From: Roridomyces roridus | Lineage: Eukaryota > Basidiomycota > Agaricomycetes > Agaricales > Mycenaceae | Direction of reading: 5' to 3' | Length of the DNA: 64,000 nt | Assembly: GCA_029378245.1 (NCBI GenBank) | Contig: JARKIF010000019.1 | Span: forward strand, 186,001 to 250,000 | In this document: piece after piece, positions 34,489-46,702 of the stretch | Layout: the number at the start of each line of letters is the position of its first letter | Numbering within the stretch: the first letter of the stretch is position 1 | Notes under the pieces: generated by a model | Databases searched by the model: none | What the model was told of the DNA's origin: nothing | What the model saw: only the letters and a program-made list of their open reading frames with translations | Position numbers and translations under genes: made by a program

Positions 34489-34792
34489 AGTATTCAAGTC
34501 AAATACTCGGTCTACAATGCTACAGACGTGCAGCTGACGTCGAAAAGAATCAGCCGATGGAGAATCGAGACTTGCTGCAGACACTACCCAGATGCAGCGG
34601 TGCGAAAACGAGAAGCTGGAGGATTCAAACAAAGTTCAGTGGCACCCGCTGTACCCGCAAATTGGAGATGAGCACGCAGGCATTGGGGACATGAAAGACC
34701 CATACAGCTGTTTTGAACGTCTCCGCAAGGAAGAGAGAGAAAGGACTGGAGGGAAGATGAAGGGAGACGACAACAAGCAAGCGTAACCTGTC

Positions 34793-37319
34793 ATGCCTTT
34801 GACTGGAGCGTCGCATCAACCAACGCCCTCCGCCTACTTCAAAACCCTCGCAGAACTCGATTCCTGGGCTGCGACGCCCACGAGACCTCTCTCTGTTCTC
34901 AAGTATTGCCCTCGTCCATCGGCTCCAGATGCTCGCGGAAAGCTTTTGGTGACGAGCATGCATTCGTGGTCGTCACGATATTAAATGCTCTCAGGTCTGC
35001 CATGACTACAAGGTGTGTACAACCAGCTCGTCTTGCACCGGTGTTAATTTGAAGCAGGGAGGATACACAGAAAGTCCGTTTTCGCTGGGATACACTTTCA
35101 ATTTCTGGTCTTCTGCGGATATCTTCATCTAGTAAACGCACTCGGCTTGACGCCCGAGCAGAACTCATTCTTTTCCAGTTTCTCGCACCATCGTGTGACA
35201 GTGCCCCCGCCAGGATGGATCACTGCCGCCCATCGTCAAGGGGTGAAGATGCTGGGAACTTTGTGCGTCACCTACGACTCTTTCCTTCATTCCTCTGCTT
35301 ACATTTGGACAGAATTTTTGAAGGCGGTGGAGAAGAAGATTGTCTCAAACTTCTTGTTGGCCGTCTCCCTAAATCCAAGACGGGTCCCGCCCAGCAGTCA
35401 TCCGACTTCCGGTCCTTGCCACTCTCACCCCACTACGCACGCGTTCTCGCCGACCTCGCGCACCAGCGTGGTTTTGATGGGTATCTCCTCAATTTTGAGT
35501 GTCCATTGCAAGGCGGCGTCGAGCAGACGCGTGCTTTATCTGCTTGGATAACCCTTCTGGTCGACGAGCTAAAGCTCAAGATCGGTACTCATGCAGAGGT
35601 CGTCTGGCAAGTTCGCTTTATCGTGTTTTCATTGCTTTCGACTAAGAAACCGACAGGTATGACTCGGTGGTCGTTACTGGCCAGCTCGCTTGGCAAGATA
35701 GGCTCAACAGCTTCAACTTGCCGTTCTTCCTTTCCTCAACTGCTTTCTTCACCAACTACACGGTAACATCTTTAGCGTATCCTCAGTATCCGTCTTGATT
35801 GGTTCTTTCCAGTGGCCCCCGAGCTACACCGCTCGCACGGCCGATTATTTCCGCTCTCTAGGGCCTTCTGGAGCGCACATCGGACCGAAATCCATCAAGG
35901 AACATCTACGTCGGCATCGACGTATTTGGACGGGGATCCCACGGCGGCGGTGGTTTCGGAGCCTACAAAGCCCTCGAGCACATTGCGCCCGCTGGTCTTA
36001 GCACTGCGTTCTTTGGTCAAGGCTGGACCTGGGAAAACACGCAGGATAATCCAGGCTTCACATGGGAATCGTGGTTTTCAGATGATCGCCGCTTATGGAC
36101 GGGCCCGCGCGCAGGAGAACACGTCCAGGTTCCTGCTATGCCGGCAAATCGCCCCGGGGAACCTCCTTGCTCACATGGACCTTTTGCCTCCGTGGCCTCA
36201 TTCTTCTCGCATCGAGCGCCGCCGGACCCGCGTATGGTACCACTGCATACGACATTCTCTCCTGGAGTAGGCCGAGGGTGGTGGGTTGATGGGATCAGAT
36301 TGCTGGAACGTCCGGCCGGATGGACTGATCTAGACAAGCAGACGAGTATCGGAGACCTCGTGTGGCCTGTGCCTTTGTTGGCCTGGCATGGAGATTCCTC
36401 GTCCGACGCGCTGCCTGTTGCAAAGTCTGAAGTGACTTTGCAGGACGCGTGGAACGGGGGAAGTTCCTTGCGACTCGCGTTGTCTGCTCCAGGTGAAGCT
36501 GGCGAAGATGCGGCTTTCCGATGTGTTTGGCTTCCGGTCCAATCGGTCACCATCACCCCAACAAAGTCCTACGAGGCGACAGTGGTCTACAAACTCGACA
36601 AGGAGGACGCGAATGTCGATCTGGATATAGCTCTTTCCGTCAAGAGGCTCGCACCATCTTCCGTGGATGTATTTGACGTGGTCTCGCAGTCCGTCAGCGA
36701 TGATTCGCTTCCCGGGGGCTGGACGAAGCTCTGCATTCGATTTGAGACGTCCACGCCCATCCAAGATCCAAGGATCAAAGCCGGATTGGGGCTCATCATA
36801 TCGATCATCTCAGAAGACGTCTCCCAGCCTCTCGACCTCTCCCTCCTTCTCGGTCAGCTCAACATTTATCCAGCCCCGTTGTCCGCGGCGCCACCTCGCG
36901 CTCCTATGCTCCTTTGGGCCAACTTTTCTCGCTCCTCCGAGCCCAACGCTACCCCGCTAGATGGGACGCTGACATGGGAAGCCGCTGCCACATTCGCGCC
37001 TCTCCCCGGCACTCTTTCCCTCTCAGGCGCCGAAGATACCACATCTGCCTGGGCCGTTTCTTCGACAACGGAACGGTGGTTCCCGCGCTTTTTGTATTTC
37101 AACGTCTACGCGAGTGTTTCTGCGGTTTCCCAGCCCCAAGACGCGGTGTGGATCGGGACATCGTCTGGTTTCGATGGCCAGGCGTTTGGTGTGCGGGAGG
37201 TCAATCTCCCGTTTGACCGAGCGGGGGCGAAGGAGGTGACGTTTTATGTGCAGGGTGTTACGGACCGCGGTGCAGTCTTGCCGTGGCACCAATGCGTGTT
37301 TGTTACTGTATCTCTGTAG
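34793..37319 (+). CDS. cytosolic endo-beta-N-acetylglucosaminidase (GH85, ENGase)
   Basis: Starts MPLTGASHQPTPSAYFKTL without a signal peptide. Early exons join to give VCHDYKGGYTESPFSLGYTF and PPPGWITAAHRQGVKMLGT. The catalytic region has HQRGFDGYLLNFECPL, whose Asn and Glu form the GH85 active-site pair, followed by VGIDVFGRGSHGGGGF and GQGWTWENTQDNPGF. The rest is a long beta-rich C-terminal part ending HQCVFVTVSL at 37319. ENGases cut the chitobiose core of N-glycans, in fungi often during cytosolic turnover of misfolded glycoproteins. Five or more short introns. No disruption seen. Confidence 0.85.
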
Positions 37320-37925
37320 TAGGATGTGAATTCTCTCCAAGTTTCCAGAATGGTGATAGTGATTTATACAGACTGTCTAGGGATGTACATATGTAGAATA
37401 GGGATATGGATGCAGGATGTGCGTGTGGTATATAAGTCTATGAAGAACGTGCTCAAATCCGACCCCTCACTCCTCCCCCGGCGTCGAACTCGCACGGGCG
37501 AGTGAATCACCCGTCTGAAACCAGGTACAAGTAACTCTTCAACAGCTTCCCATTCCCTGATCAAACCGTAGGAATGTCGACGTGATTAGCTATTCGACGC
37601 GTCTCGGAGAGAGGAGGCCGGAGGCCGGAGGGCTCGTGGCAGGCATGGAGAGACGGAAAGTAAGCCAAGGCAACTTTTGTAGCAAGGTTTTAAATAAGGA
37701 GGAGCATGACTCAAATCGGCGAGTACGCGTTATTTTGCAGTGTTGGCGCTGCCGCCATTTCCAAGTCAAAAGATGTACTATGTAGTTTACTGTACAAATG
37801 CTGAGTCTATGCGATAGGTTGTGCTACAGGTCTAGAAATATAGTGATGTGCTTGTTATACAAATGAAAACCGATGCCCAAGAGAAAAAGAAAAGAAGAAA
37901 AAATGCGAATCACCCTCCGAATCCC
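37320..37925. other. intergenic, convergent 3' flanks
   Basis: Lies between the stops of two converging genes. It is AT-richer and holds both 3' UTRs; no gene seen. Confidence 0.4.
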
Positions 37926-40160
37926 TCACCGCTTCAACGCAGGATACAGAGCGTACCCCTCTACGAAACTTGCCTCCCCCTCATCTCCCAAATCAACCGC
38001 CTGGGCTGCAGCCGACTTGCGCCTCGTCCCCGGACTCAGCACGGGTGTCTCCAAACGCTCCTCCTTCACAAAAAGCCTAGGAGCCACAGGAACGGGCGTT
38101 CGAAGAACACCGTGGCAACCTTCCACCGCAGCCGCGGTAAACCGCCACTCGTCGCTGGTGTTAGCCTCGTGATGGTCCATCATCGCGCAGACGCGCTGTT
38201 CCTGTGCACGGATGGCAGCAGGCGTCTCGGGAAGGCTGAGGAGGCGTGGGGAGGTAGGACGCAAGAAGGTAGTTTCCTTGCCTTTGCCTTTGACATTCGT
38301 AAGAGACCCTTGCTCAGCCGTCTGAACTCGCCGAGAAGTAGAGGCCGAGGTGGGGGAGGACGAACTGAAGGTGAACACAGGAACCGAGACTGACGACGGC
38401 GTCTTCGGAAGGTGCACGAGGCGCGGCGAGGTAGGAGGCGAAAATACAACTTCCGTGCCCTTCAAAGTTGGCATGGTCGGCGCTACCCGACGCTCCTCAG
38501 AGCCAGCAGGAACGAGACAAGCAGGCGTCCGCAAGACGTTGCGGCAAGAATCCACTGCATCATGAGTGAAACCCCACTCGCAGGTCCGGTCAAGACCGAA
38601 CACGAACATCTGCTGGGACTTGCGGCGTTCCTGTCCTCGCTCAAAAGCCGGAGTCGGAGGCAGAGCAGGAAGGGGAGGAGACATGCCGGCCTCGTCGTTC
38701 TCGTCGGTAGAGGGAACCTCAGCACCCAACACGCTCGCCTCATCCTCAGTCTCCCCTCCAGACCCTGTCTCCGGCTCCTGCGACGAAGGCATATCCTCAG
38801 GGAGAGAGAAGGACATGATGCTGTCCCAGGAAGTGGAAACCGGAGCGAAGAACGCTTCGGCTTTGCGCTTCTCCACCGTGTCCTCCGTCTCCAGTGAACC
38901 CACTGCGAAAGGATCCTCGGAGCCCATGGCGACGCATAATCCCGTAGAGACTTCCAACGACACACCGAGAAGGACCGACGACTGATCCTTGTTGGTGACT
39001 AGCAGCGATGCCTCCGGGGAGCTGGCCTCGACTGGAAGCAGCGAACCGGACTCGGAGCCCTCGAGGACGCTGACAGGGTTGCTCGGTACCTGGACGGCGG
39101 CCATGTCGGTTGCGGGGACGGGACGAAGCTCTTGACGAGGGATGGAGCTTGGGCAGCCGAAGCTCAAGTCCGACAAAGAGACCTCATGCGCGACGTGCAG
39201 TGCCGAGGCCGAGGAAAACTCAACACCAAAGCTGGACGAGTCGGAGCCTTGATTGGCCCGCTTTGATGGTGTGAGGGGCTCACGGTCGGGAGAGGGCGCG
39301 TCAAGGTCGGAGTCGTGCCGAGGCTTGGTCTGGAGCTCGTGTTCCGCGAAGGTGGCATTGGCGTCACCAAAAGACACCTGATCCCTATTGGTGGGAGCGT
39401 GCGGGGCAGGCGAAGACGCGGGGAAGGGTGCCGTGGAAGAACTACCCAGTTTCGCTGGCGATGCGTCTGGGCTCCCGAGAGCTGACGTGTCACCGGTCAT
39501 TTGTCCGGAACTAGAGGGTGAAGCGACCCGTGCATCCTCCGACAATGGGTGAAGGTCAGCGACGGGCGAGCCAGGAGCGATAAGACGGCCATCGTCTGCC
39601 TGAACATCAATGGGAACGGGCTGGTCCACAGGGCCTAGGATCTCGTTGTGGACCGGTCCAGGGGCGTCCCGGTCCTCCAAGTCAGCCTGCACTACGGGAA
39701 AAGCGGGAGGGCCCACATGCACGGGAAGGGGGGCAGGAGGGGGTTGAACGGGGCGGGTTGAACAGCAGGAATGTCGTGGGCCCTAGCCAGTTCATTGGGA
39801 GGCGCGTTGTCATCGTCGAAGACGGCCTGCGGTTGGATTACCGGCTCGGGATCCTGGCGAGCAAGCACCGGGGCGAGGGCGGGGTCTGGATCATGACGGT
39901 CGCGTCTTGGCGTTGAAGTAGTGGCGCTGACGGAACCGTGGGGAATTGAGAAAAAGAAAGATAGCGAGGACTACTACCGCCGCCGCCGCTATAGCCCACA
40001 AGAGACCTGGGACGAGAAAAGATGCAAACGGTCCCAGGCTGATAGTTACGATCTGCGATCCAGCGACGAAAACGCTGGCGAGGACATCCAGCAGAACCTC
40101 AAAGAGGCCAGGATCGTGATAGACCACTCCTTCGTATCGACGCGCTCGCACACGAGCCAT
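37926..40160 (-). CDS. low-complexity membrane protein, B-like (joint between exons unresolved)
   Basis: An N-terminal stretch (40160-39891) starts MARVRARRYEGVVYHD and carries two hydrophobic segments, LFEVLLDVLASVFVAGSQIV and LVPGLLWAIAAAAVVVLAIF. A minus-strand reading in another frame (about 39890-39740: DPALAPVLARQDPEPVIQ) leads to the long open stretch 39722-37926, about 600 residues rich in Ser, Pro, Glu and Asp. That stretch has near-repeats: LRTPACLVPAGSEERR / LRTPVPVAPRLFVKEER and PPTSPRLVHLPKTP / RPTSPRLLSLPETP. The two frame changes, near 39893 and 39740, may be introns I could not place or indels. Head-to-head with the family A gene at 40464 (303 bp between starts), like the A/B pairs further on. 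Confidence 0.5.
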
Positions 40161-40420
40161 CAGTCGTTCTTCCTCGGAGGGAAAAAGCGAGAAAGAGTAG
40201 AGTCAGAAAGAGTAGGGGCCAAATAAGTGCATAGCGAGAGAAGAGAAGGGCGCTTTGTGAATGATGAGGGATAATTTGGGGAAGGAGAGCTGGGCGAGAC
40301 GTACCTAAGCTTGGGCGCCATGGAGGAAGAGAGAGAAGACGAAAGTGTTTGTTTGTGACGTCACGCGCACTTTCCATTTTGGCTCTTTCTCCTTTTCAGA
40401 CTTCTGAAGTGATTCATTTC

Positions 40421-40450
40421 GGTGGCTGACACTCAATTATACATCTTGTC
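40421..40450 (+). promoter_or_regulatory. family A upstream box, copy 3
   Basis: GGTGGCTGACAC followed by TCAATTATACATC, ending 13 bases before the ATG at 40464. Identical over this length to the copies upstream of 61300 and (minus strand) 46606. Confidence 0.55.
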
Positions 40451-40463
40451 CTCTACCACAACA

Positions 40464-42355
40464 ATGCCCTCCTTCGTATTCTCCGTCTCCTCCCTTCCTC
40501 GCAGCTTCGGTGGCCTTTTGTTCGGTGTTCTCAAGATCTTCAACGCCAACGTTCCGCCCGTCCCCGTCGTCCCCGTCGTCCCCGAGTACAGCACGCCGCT
40601 GCCCACCAAAACCACCCCAATTTATCTGCCCCCGACGAGATGCAGTCCAGGCCCTTCCAGCAGCCCCAGCGAGTTCCCCGACACTGCGCTCCTCGGGCTC
40701 ATCGCCATGGTCATCATCGGTCTCGTTTGCATTGTTTGCACAATGTTTAACGCCTCTCCTCCCGACACACGCCCTCCACTTCCTCCTCCACCTAAACCCA
40801 AGAAATTGAGGCCAACATCATCCTCATCCAGCAGAGATCCTTGGTCGCGTGTCATATGGGCCTATCTTGCCATAATCGTCTTTGGAACCCCCATTGCACA
40901 CCACCTCTACTTCGACAAGCCCCGACTCGTTGGCGACCTGGGCACACAAATCATGCTCATGGCAGAGAAGGTGTTCCTCGCAGCCTGGGATAGCGTCGAG
41001 TCTCTCTTCAGTTTGAAGATCGTTCCGCATTGGCGACAGTATTGCAAGATTGGGTTTCACGCCTTCACCAGCCATTCGATGGGCCTCCTGGTCTTCTTTA
41101 CCTACCGCCGCCTGTATACGCCCGCCGTGGTCATGCTTCAAGCGTGGGGGTACCTCGTGATTGCGGGTTTGTGCGTGCCAGTCGCTGTTCTTGGCTCTAT
41201 TTCGAAGCTCAGATGGATTCTCTGGACCATATATTGCTACTACGACGTCGCTCTCCCGCGAGTTTCCGCCATACATCACGCAATACTTCTCCCTTTCCGT
41301 GTATCTTATCCTTTGGGTACCAATATCTGGGTCAGCTGCTTCCTCATTCATCTTTTCAAAGCAAGCAGTGTCTAATGAACTACACAGATGACTCTAGGCC
41401 CCGTGGGCATCCACACCGTGCTTCTGAATCTTCTGACTGCGATCCTGGCTGTCCGTGCTGTCCCTTGGACCATCAGAGCCGCATACCGTCTCCGTCCTGA
41501 ATTATATCTAGTCATCCGAGACCTCGGCATTTTGACGTCTTTCGTTGGTGTAATATTTCCTCTCGGCCTCAGCCTCTTCGAGTACTGCAACTGGCCCGCC
41601 GAAATTCGCACTCTCTGCTGGCGATCCGTCATAGACGCAGAGGCGCGGGAGAGGGTCCGAAGTGAAATCAACATTATCTGGGACCGAAACCTGCACTGGA
41701 AGATCGGACGGATGGAAGAGTTCCACAGTCACGGTTGGGAGCTTCGTTACGAGGTATGGGAGGCACTTGGGACGTGGGGATCGATGCATGTCGCACAGAA
41801 AGTGGTGAGTCTCTATTCTTGTTCCCTGAAATCCTTTCTGAACGTCGTCTAGCTCATTGTCGCGCCCATTGCAATCTTGTATGGCCACTACTACGTCGTA
41901 AGTCTTATTCTTCCGATATCCGTCCATTACTGACCTTTCATCAAGATGCCCGAAATCCGCAGACAGTGGTACGGCTGGCGCTTCCGTCGTCGGCGTCGAT
42001 GGTGCGTTTCATCTCCGCAGTCGACACCTCATCTTACCTAGCTCAGATTCATACATACCTACACTCGGTCGAGAATCGGTTAGCGGCAGCAACAGGACGA
42101 CCAGTAGAAGTGCTCAACGCAACGACAAAGCTCAAGACATCGCGAGAGAGGAGCATTCAAGGAGGGACGCGGCTGCCATGAAGATCGTCGGGGACGCCCA
42201 ACTATTTTCGCCACCAGCAAGCCTTTTACCTCCAAGATATCCTAAACGGTGCTTTTGTTCTTTGACGTGTAAGCTGTTATCCTGGTCTTCGAGTTCATAT
42301 TTTGACGCATATATTAGTGCGAGCCGCGCTTGAGTCGTCCAGTTCCGTCCGTTAG
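40464..42355 (+). CDS. family A membrane protein (intact, 549 aa)
   Basis: Six exons: 40464-41330, 41388-41804, 41853-41897, 41946-42001, 42042-42268, 42318-42355; sum 1650 nt with no internal stop. Starts MPSFVFSVSSLPRSFGGLLF, then a Pro-rich part with a PPTRC motif, then seven hydrophobic segments: four in exon 1, two in exon 2, one encoded exactly by the 45-nt exon 3 (LIVAPIAILYGHYYV). Exon 4 gives a basic stretch (MPEIRRQWYGWRFRRRRR). The last two exons encode a polar, Ser/Arg-rich tail ending LRAALESSSSVR. The paralogue at 61300 has the same six exons and tail with indels that sum to a multiple of three, which argues that the tail is translated. Function unknown. Confidence 0.75.
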
Positions 42356-42630
42356 TCGACCGCCGAGTGTGAGGTTATACATACCCGCAGCTGTACAGCT
42401 TGCACCAAGCATTCTATCTACTTTTCGTATCTTTTCTGCCTGTGTTCCTATCGTCTGTAAATATATCATATGTGCTGGACCGTTAGAAAGTCGTTGGAAT
42501 ACCGAGTCCTTTCCGTTTAAGCTGAATATTGAAGCACTCGTGGTGCCGAGAGCACCGCGTAGTCAAGTACGTGTTGGTATCAACGGCTTTTTCAGCTTAC
42601 ATCAGCAATCCTCTTCCTCTTCTTCCTCTC

Positions 42631-44478
42631 ATGTCCGACCTCGACGCAGACCTCTACGGCGGTAATTGCGCCCATTTCGAGCTGAATCTTTACTGAAGTC
42701 ACGCTAGACCTCTACGGCAACGACGACCCCGACTTTGCGGAGCAATCACACGATGACGGTGCAAGCGCCTCCCCCGTCACCGAGGCCGCAGCCAAGCCTG
42801 CAGCCAAGCCTGCACCAGCGCCAGTGCCGACGGCCGCTCCAGTCACGACGACCCAAAAACTTCCTCCGATATCCAATAACCCACAGCCAATAGCGTCCTA
42901 TACGACAGTGACGCAGCAAATCCCCACCTACGAGCAGCCACAGCCTTCGGAATACCGCGGTGGCTCGGTCGACTACCAAAATGCTGGCGAGCGCAGCGTC
43001 CGACCCTCGGAAATGAAAGACGAAGGGTGAGAATTCACTTGTCACTAATTTCTTCTCTCCCCTGCCTAGACGTCTACTGTGGGGGTCGTGCAATTTAGAT
43101 TCACGCGTAGTCAGTCCGTCGTCGTCACTAGGCTAGCTCTAGCTAGTACGCCATCTTTACGTCTAGGCTATACGCCCACAGTAGAGTCTGTCCATTTTAT
43201 TCCTCTCTGTCGTCAAACCTCTGTTCTAGCCTACGGATGCTAATGTCACCTTTTCTCGCTCTTCTACCATGTCCCCTCTTCGTGAATTCGCTCTGTCGAC
43301 AACAGCAAAATGTTCATTGGCGGTCTCAACTGGGATACGACAGATGGTATCTACATCACCCTACTGCCTTTGTACAGTACTGAACATGGTATCTAGATAG
43401 TCTGCGGAACTACTTTGCGCAATTTGGCAAGGTCGACGCGTGCACCATTATGCGTGACGCAGCTGGCCGCTCCCGCTGCTTTGCCTTCTTGACCTTCGAG
43501 GACCCCGCCAGCGTTAACGCCGTCATGGTCCGCGAGCATCATCTTGATGGTAAAATCGTAAGTGGTCGTCTCGCCTTTCACCTTGAATCTTTCGATCAAA
43601 CCATGTTATGTAGATCGACCCCAAACGTGCCATCCCACGACAAGAACACCAGCGCGCGACGAAGCTGTTCATCGGCGGTCTGGCTGGCAGCGTGACTTCC
43701 GAGTCGATGCGCGAGTTTTTCTCGCAATTCGGTAGAGTCATTGACTCGACGGTCATGCTGGACCGCGAGACAGGGCGCAGCAAGGGATTTGGATTCGTCT
43801 CCTTTGAGGATACCGATGTGGAGCCTTTCCTCGGGTTTGGGAAGCTGGAGATTGACGGGAAGCTTGTGAGTTATCTGTCTAGTCAACAAACGTTTTCAGC
43901 TGACAATGAGCTCGCAGATTGACGTCAAGCTCGCGCAGCCGAGGTACCAGCGGGACAGCTACCCGAACGAGGACGGCGCTGAGGGCGGCAGTGGAGGAAA
44001 CTTTGCTGCTGGAGGATTCGGCGGACAAGGCAACTTCAACGCAGGTGGCGCTGGCGGGGCTGGGAATACACCATTTGACCCGCAAGCCCTCGCACAGCTC
44101 TACACGCGCATGTTCCAGATGAGCGGCGCGAATATGAATCCTGCGTTGATGGGTATGGGCATGGCGCCAGGCATGGGTGGTGGCATGGGCATGGGAGCAG
44201 GCATGGGACGAGGAATGGGCATGGGCATGGGAATGGGCATGGGTGGTATGGGCATGGGCGGAATGGGCGGAATGGGTCGCGGGATGGCCGGGCCGGGCGG
44301 CCCGGCTGGAGCTGGTGGCGCTGCTGCCATGAACAACCCAAATATTCCACGAGGCCCGCGGAACGGTCCCAATGGTCCTGCTGGCCCTCCAGGAGGCGCA
44401 ATGGGCAACGCTGGTGTCGGTCCTCAACGTGCGGGCCAGCGTGGGCAGCACAACTACCATCCATATGCGCGGGGTTGA
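42631..44478 (+). CDS. Hrp1/Nab4-like RNA-binding protein with two RRMs
   Basis: Starts MSDLDADLYGDLYGNDDPDF after joining the first two exons, then an Ala/Pro-rich part. A 279-nt intron (43027-43305) precedes RRM1: KMFIGGLNWDTTD (RNP2), then RSRCFAFLTFEDPASVN (RNP1). RRM2 has KLFIGGLAGSVTSESMREFF and RSKGFGFVSFEDTDVE. The C-terminus from about 43975 is Gly/Asn/Met-rich with GM repeats and ends RGQHNYHPYARG. This order matches yeast Hrp1/Nab4 and hnRNP-like proteins that bind the polyadenylation efficiency element and shuttle between nucleus and cytoplasm. Introns after GLNWDTTD, inside RRM1 and after RRM2 are short. The Rna14 gene lies 8 kb away. Confidence 0.82.
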
Positions 44479-44802
44479 GAGTCTTAAATGTCGCGTTTTC
44501 AATTGAATATTGTACACATCGTCCCTCTAGTCCACTGTTCCCGGCAGCTGTATTACTTAAAACCCCTACTTATTGGTATGCATTTTATGAACTCGAGAGA
44601 TGATATTGAGATGGAAGGAAAATACAAAAGAGTAGATGGAATTCTTGGTCCAAGCTATAGGCTGCGGGTATAACCTCACACTCGGCGGTCGGATAACGGA
44701 CGGAACTGGACGGCCCAAGTGCGGCTGGCACTAGTAAGGAAGTCAAGACACGACCTTGAAGAACAGGACGGCAACTTACACGTCAAAGAACAAAAACACC
44801 GT

Positions 44803-46606
44803 TTAGGATATCTTGGAGGTAAAAAGGCTTGCTGGTGGCGAAAATAGTTGGGCGTCCCCGACGATCTTCATGGCAGCCGCGTCCCTCCTTGAATGCTCCT
44901 CTCTCGCGGTGTCTTGAGCTTTGTCATTGCGTTGAGCACTTCTACTGGCCGTCCTGCTACTGCCGTTAACCGATTCTCGACCGAGGGTGTGTATGTATGA
45001 ATCTGGGCTAGGTAAGATGAGGTGTCGACTACGGAGATGGAAGGCACCATCGAGGTCGGCGGCGGAATCGCCAGCCGTACCACTGTCTCCGTATTTCGGG
45101 CATCTAGTGAATGATGAGCATGATGGACAGAAAGGACGGGTCCGACGTACGACGTAGTAGTGGCCATACAACATCACAATGGGCACCACCAGTGACCTGC
45201 GTGGTGCTCAGAACAACGAAGGGGAGGAGCAATGACACCCACTCACCAGTTTATGAATAAGATGCAACGCCCTCCATGTCCCCATACAGACCCCGATTGC
45301 TTCCCATAATTCATGAAGCAACTCCCGTCCGTGCGTTGATAATTCCTGAATCCTTTCCTCCTTCCAGCGCAGATTCCTCTCCCATATGAATCGAAGGATG
45401 TACAGCAACTGAGCTCTGGCGTCTGAGTAATGGAATGACCGCCAGAGGATAAGGCGGGATTCGGCAGGCCAGTTCTGTAGTCCTCGTAGCAATAGCGAAA
45501 CGAGAGCAAACCACCCCACAAGCATACTGCGATCGTGGCAAGAACCATGTCACAAATTATCACTTTGCGAGTGAAATCGCGTTCACGGTGTATCGTCCTG
45601 AGTGCCCACGGTACAGCACGGGCGATGAGGACTATGGTGAGCAGTGTCAACGTGATGATGTTGAGAATGAAAGGTCCGAGCATGATCTGGGTTACTGATT
45701 AGATCTTGCCGCTCAAGTGTAACGAAGAAGACTGACCCAAATATTGACGGAATCTGGGGCACCGACAAGCAAATACAGCTTAGCGGGAAGCCGAAGCAGC
45801 CGGTCGTGCATAGCTTGCGGAGTCGGGAGTTCGTGGTCCACGGTATAATATGTAAACCAAAGCATCCAGCTGAGCTTCCGAGTGGAGGCGAACAAGGCGA
45901 AGGGAACGATATGAGGAGCAAAGAAGAATGGAACCCAAGGGGTCTGAAGAATGTCCGCGAAAAGACGGTACCAACGGCGATAGGTGAAAAAGACCAGGAA
46001 GCCGATCGAATGGCCGCTGAAGGCGAGAAACCCGACCTTGCAATACTGTCGCCATTGCGGAACGATGTGCAGACTGAAAAGGGACTCGATGCTATACGAT
46101 GCGCCAAGGAACGCGTTCTCCACGATGAGCATGATTCGTGTGCCCAGGTCGCCGATGAGTCGGGGTTTGTCGAAGTAGAGATGATGTGCAATGGGCGTTC
46201 CAAAGACGATTATGGCGAGATACGCCCATATGACCTGCGACCACGGATCTCTGGTGGAAGAGGATGATGTTGGCCTCAATTTCTTGGGTTTGGGTGGAGG
46301 TGGAGGGCGTGTTTCGGGAGGAGAAGCGTCAAATCTTGTGCAAACGATGCAAACGAAACCGATGATGACCGTGGCGATAAGCCCGAGGAGCGCAGTGTCG
46401 GGGAACTCGCTTGGGCTGCTGGAAGGGCCTGGGATGCATCTTGTCGGGGGCAGATAAATTGGAGTGGTCTTGGTGGGCAGCGGCGTGCTGTACTCGGGAA
46501 CGACGAGCGCTGGCGAATCATTGGCGTTGAAGATCTTGAGAACACCGAACAAAAGGCCACTGAAGCTGCGGGGGAGGGAGGAGATGGAGAATACGAAGGA
46601 GGGCAT
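44803..46606 (-). pseudogene. family A membrane protein A2, decayed copy
   Basis: Homologous over its whole length to the intact gene at 61300. Exon 1 (46606-45737, 870 nt) is open: MPSFVFSISSLPRSFSGLLF and the first four hydrophobic segments. Exon 2 (from 45686) loses one base near 45475, between EDYRT and the expected WPAES, giving an early stop after about 70 foreign residues. Exon 3 gains a base near 45191, and the tail carries indels that sum to minus two. Three independent frame changes make this a pseudogene, although the promoter box is intact. Confidence 0.8.
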
Positions 46607-46619
46607 TGTTGTGGTGGAC

Positions 46620-46649
46620 GACAAGATGTATAATTGAGTGTCAGCCACC
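46620..46649 (-). promoter_or_regulatory. family A upstream box of A2
   Basis: Reads on the minus strand GGTGGCTGACAC then TCAATTATACATC, 13 bases before the A2 start at 46606. It stays perfect although the gene downstream is broken. Confidence 0.55.
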
Positions 46650-46702
46650 AAGAGTAGAAGCATCAGACGCGTCCACGTCAACAAACAAAGCTTATACCCT
46701 TA

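Noticed and set aside
37926..39722. Plus-strand open frames opposite the low-complexity gene
   Set aside because: Shadows of a Ser/Pro-rich minus-strand frame; they lack starts, splice logic or recognisable content.
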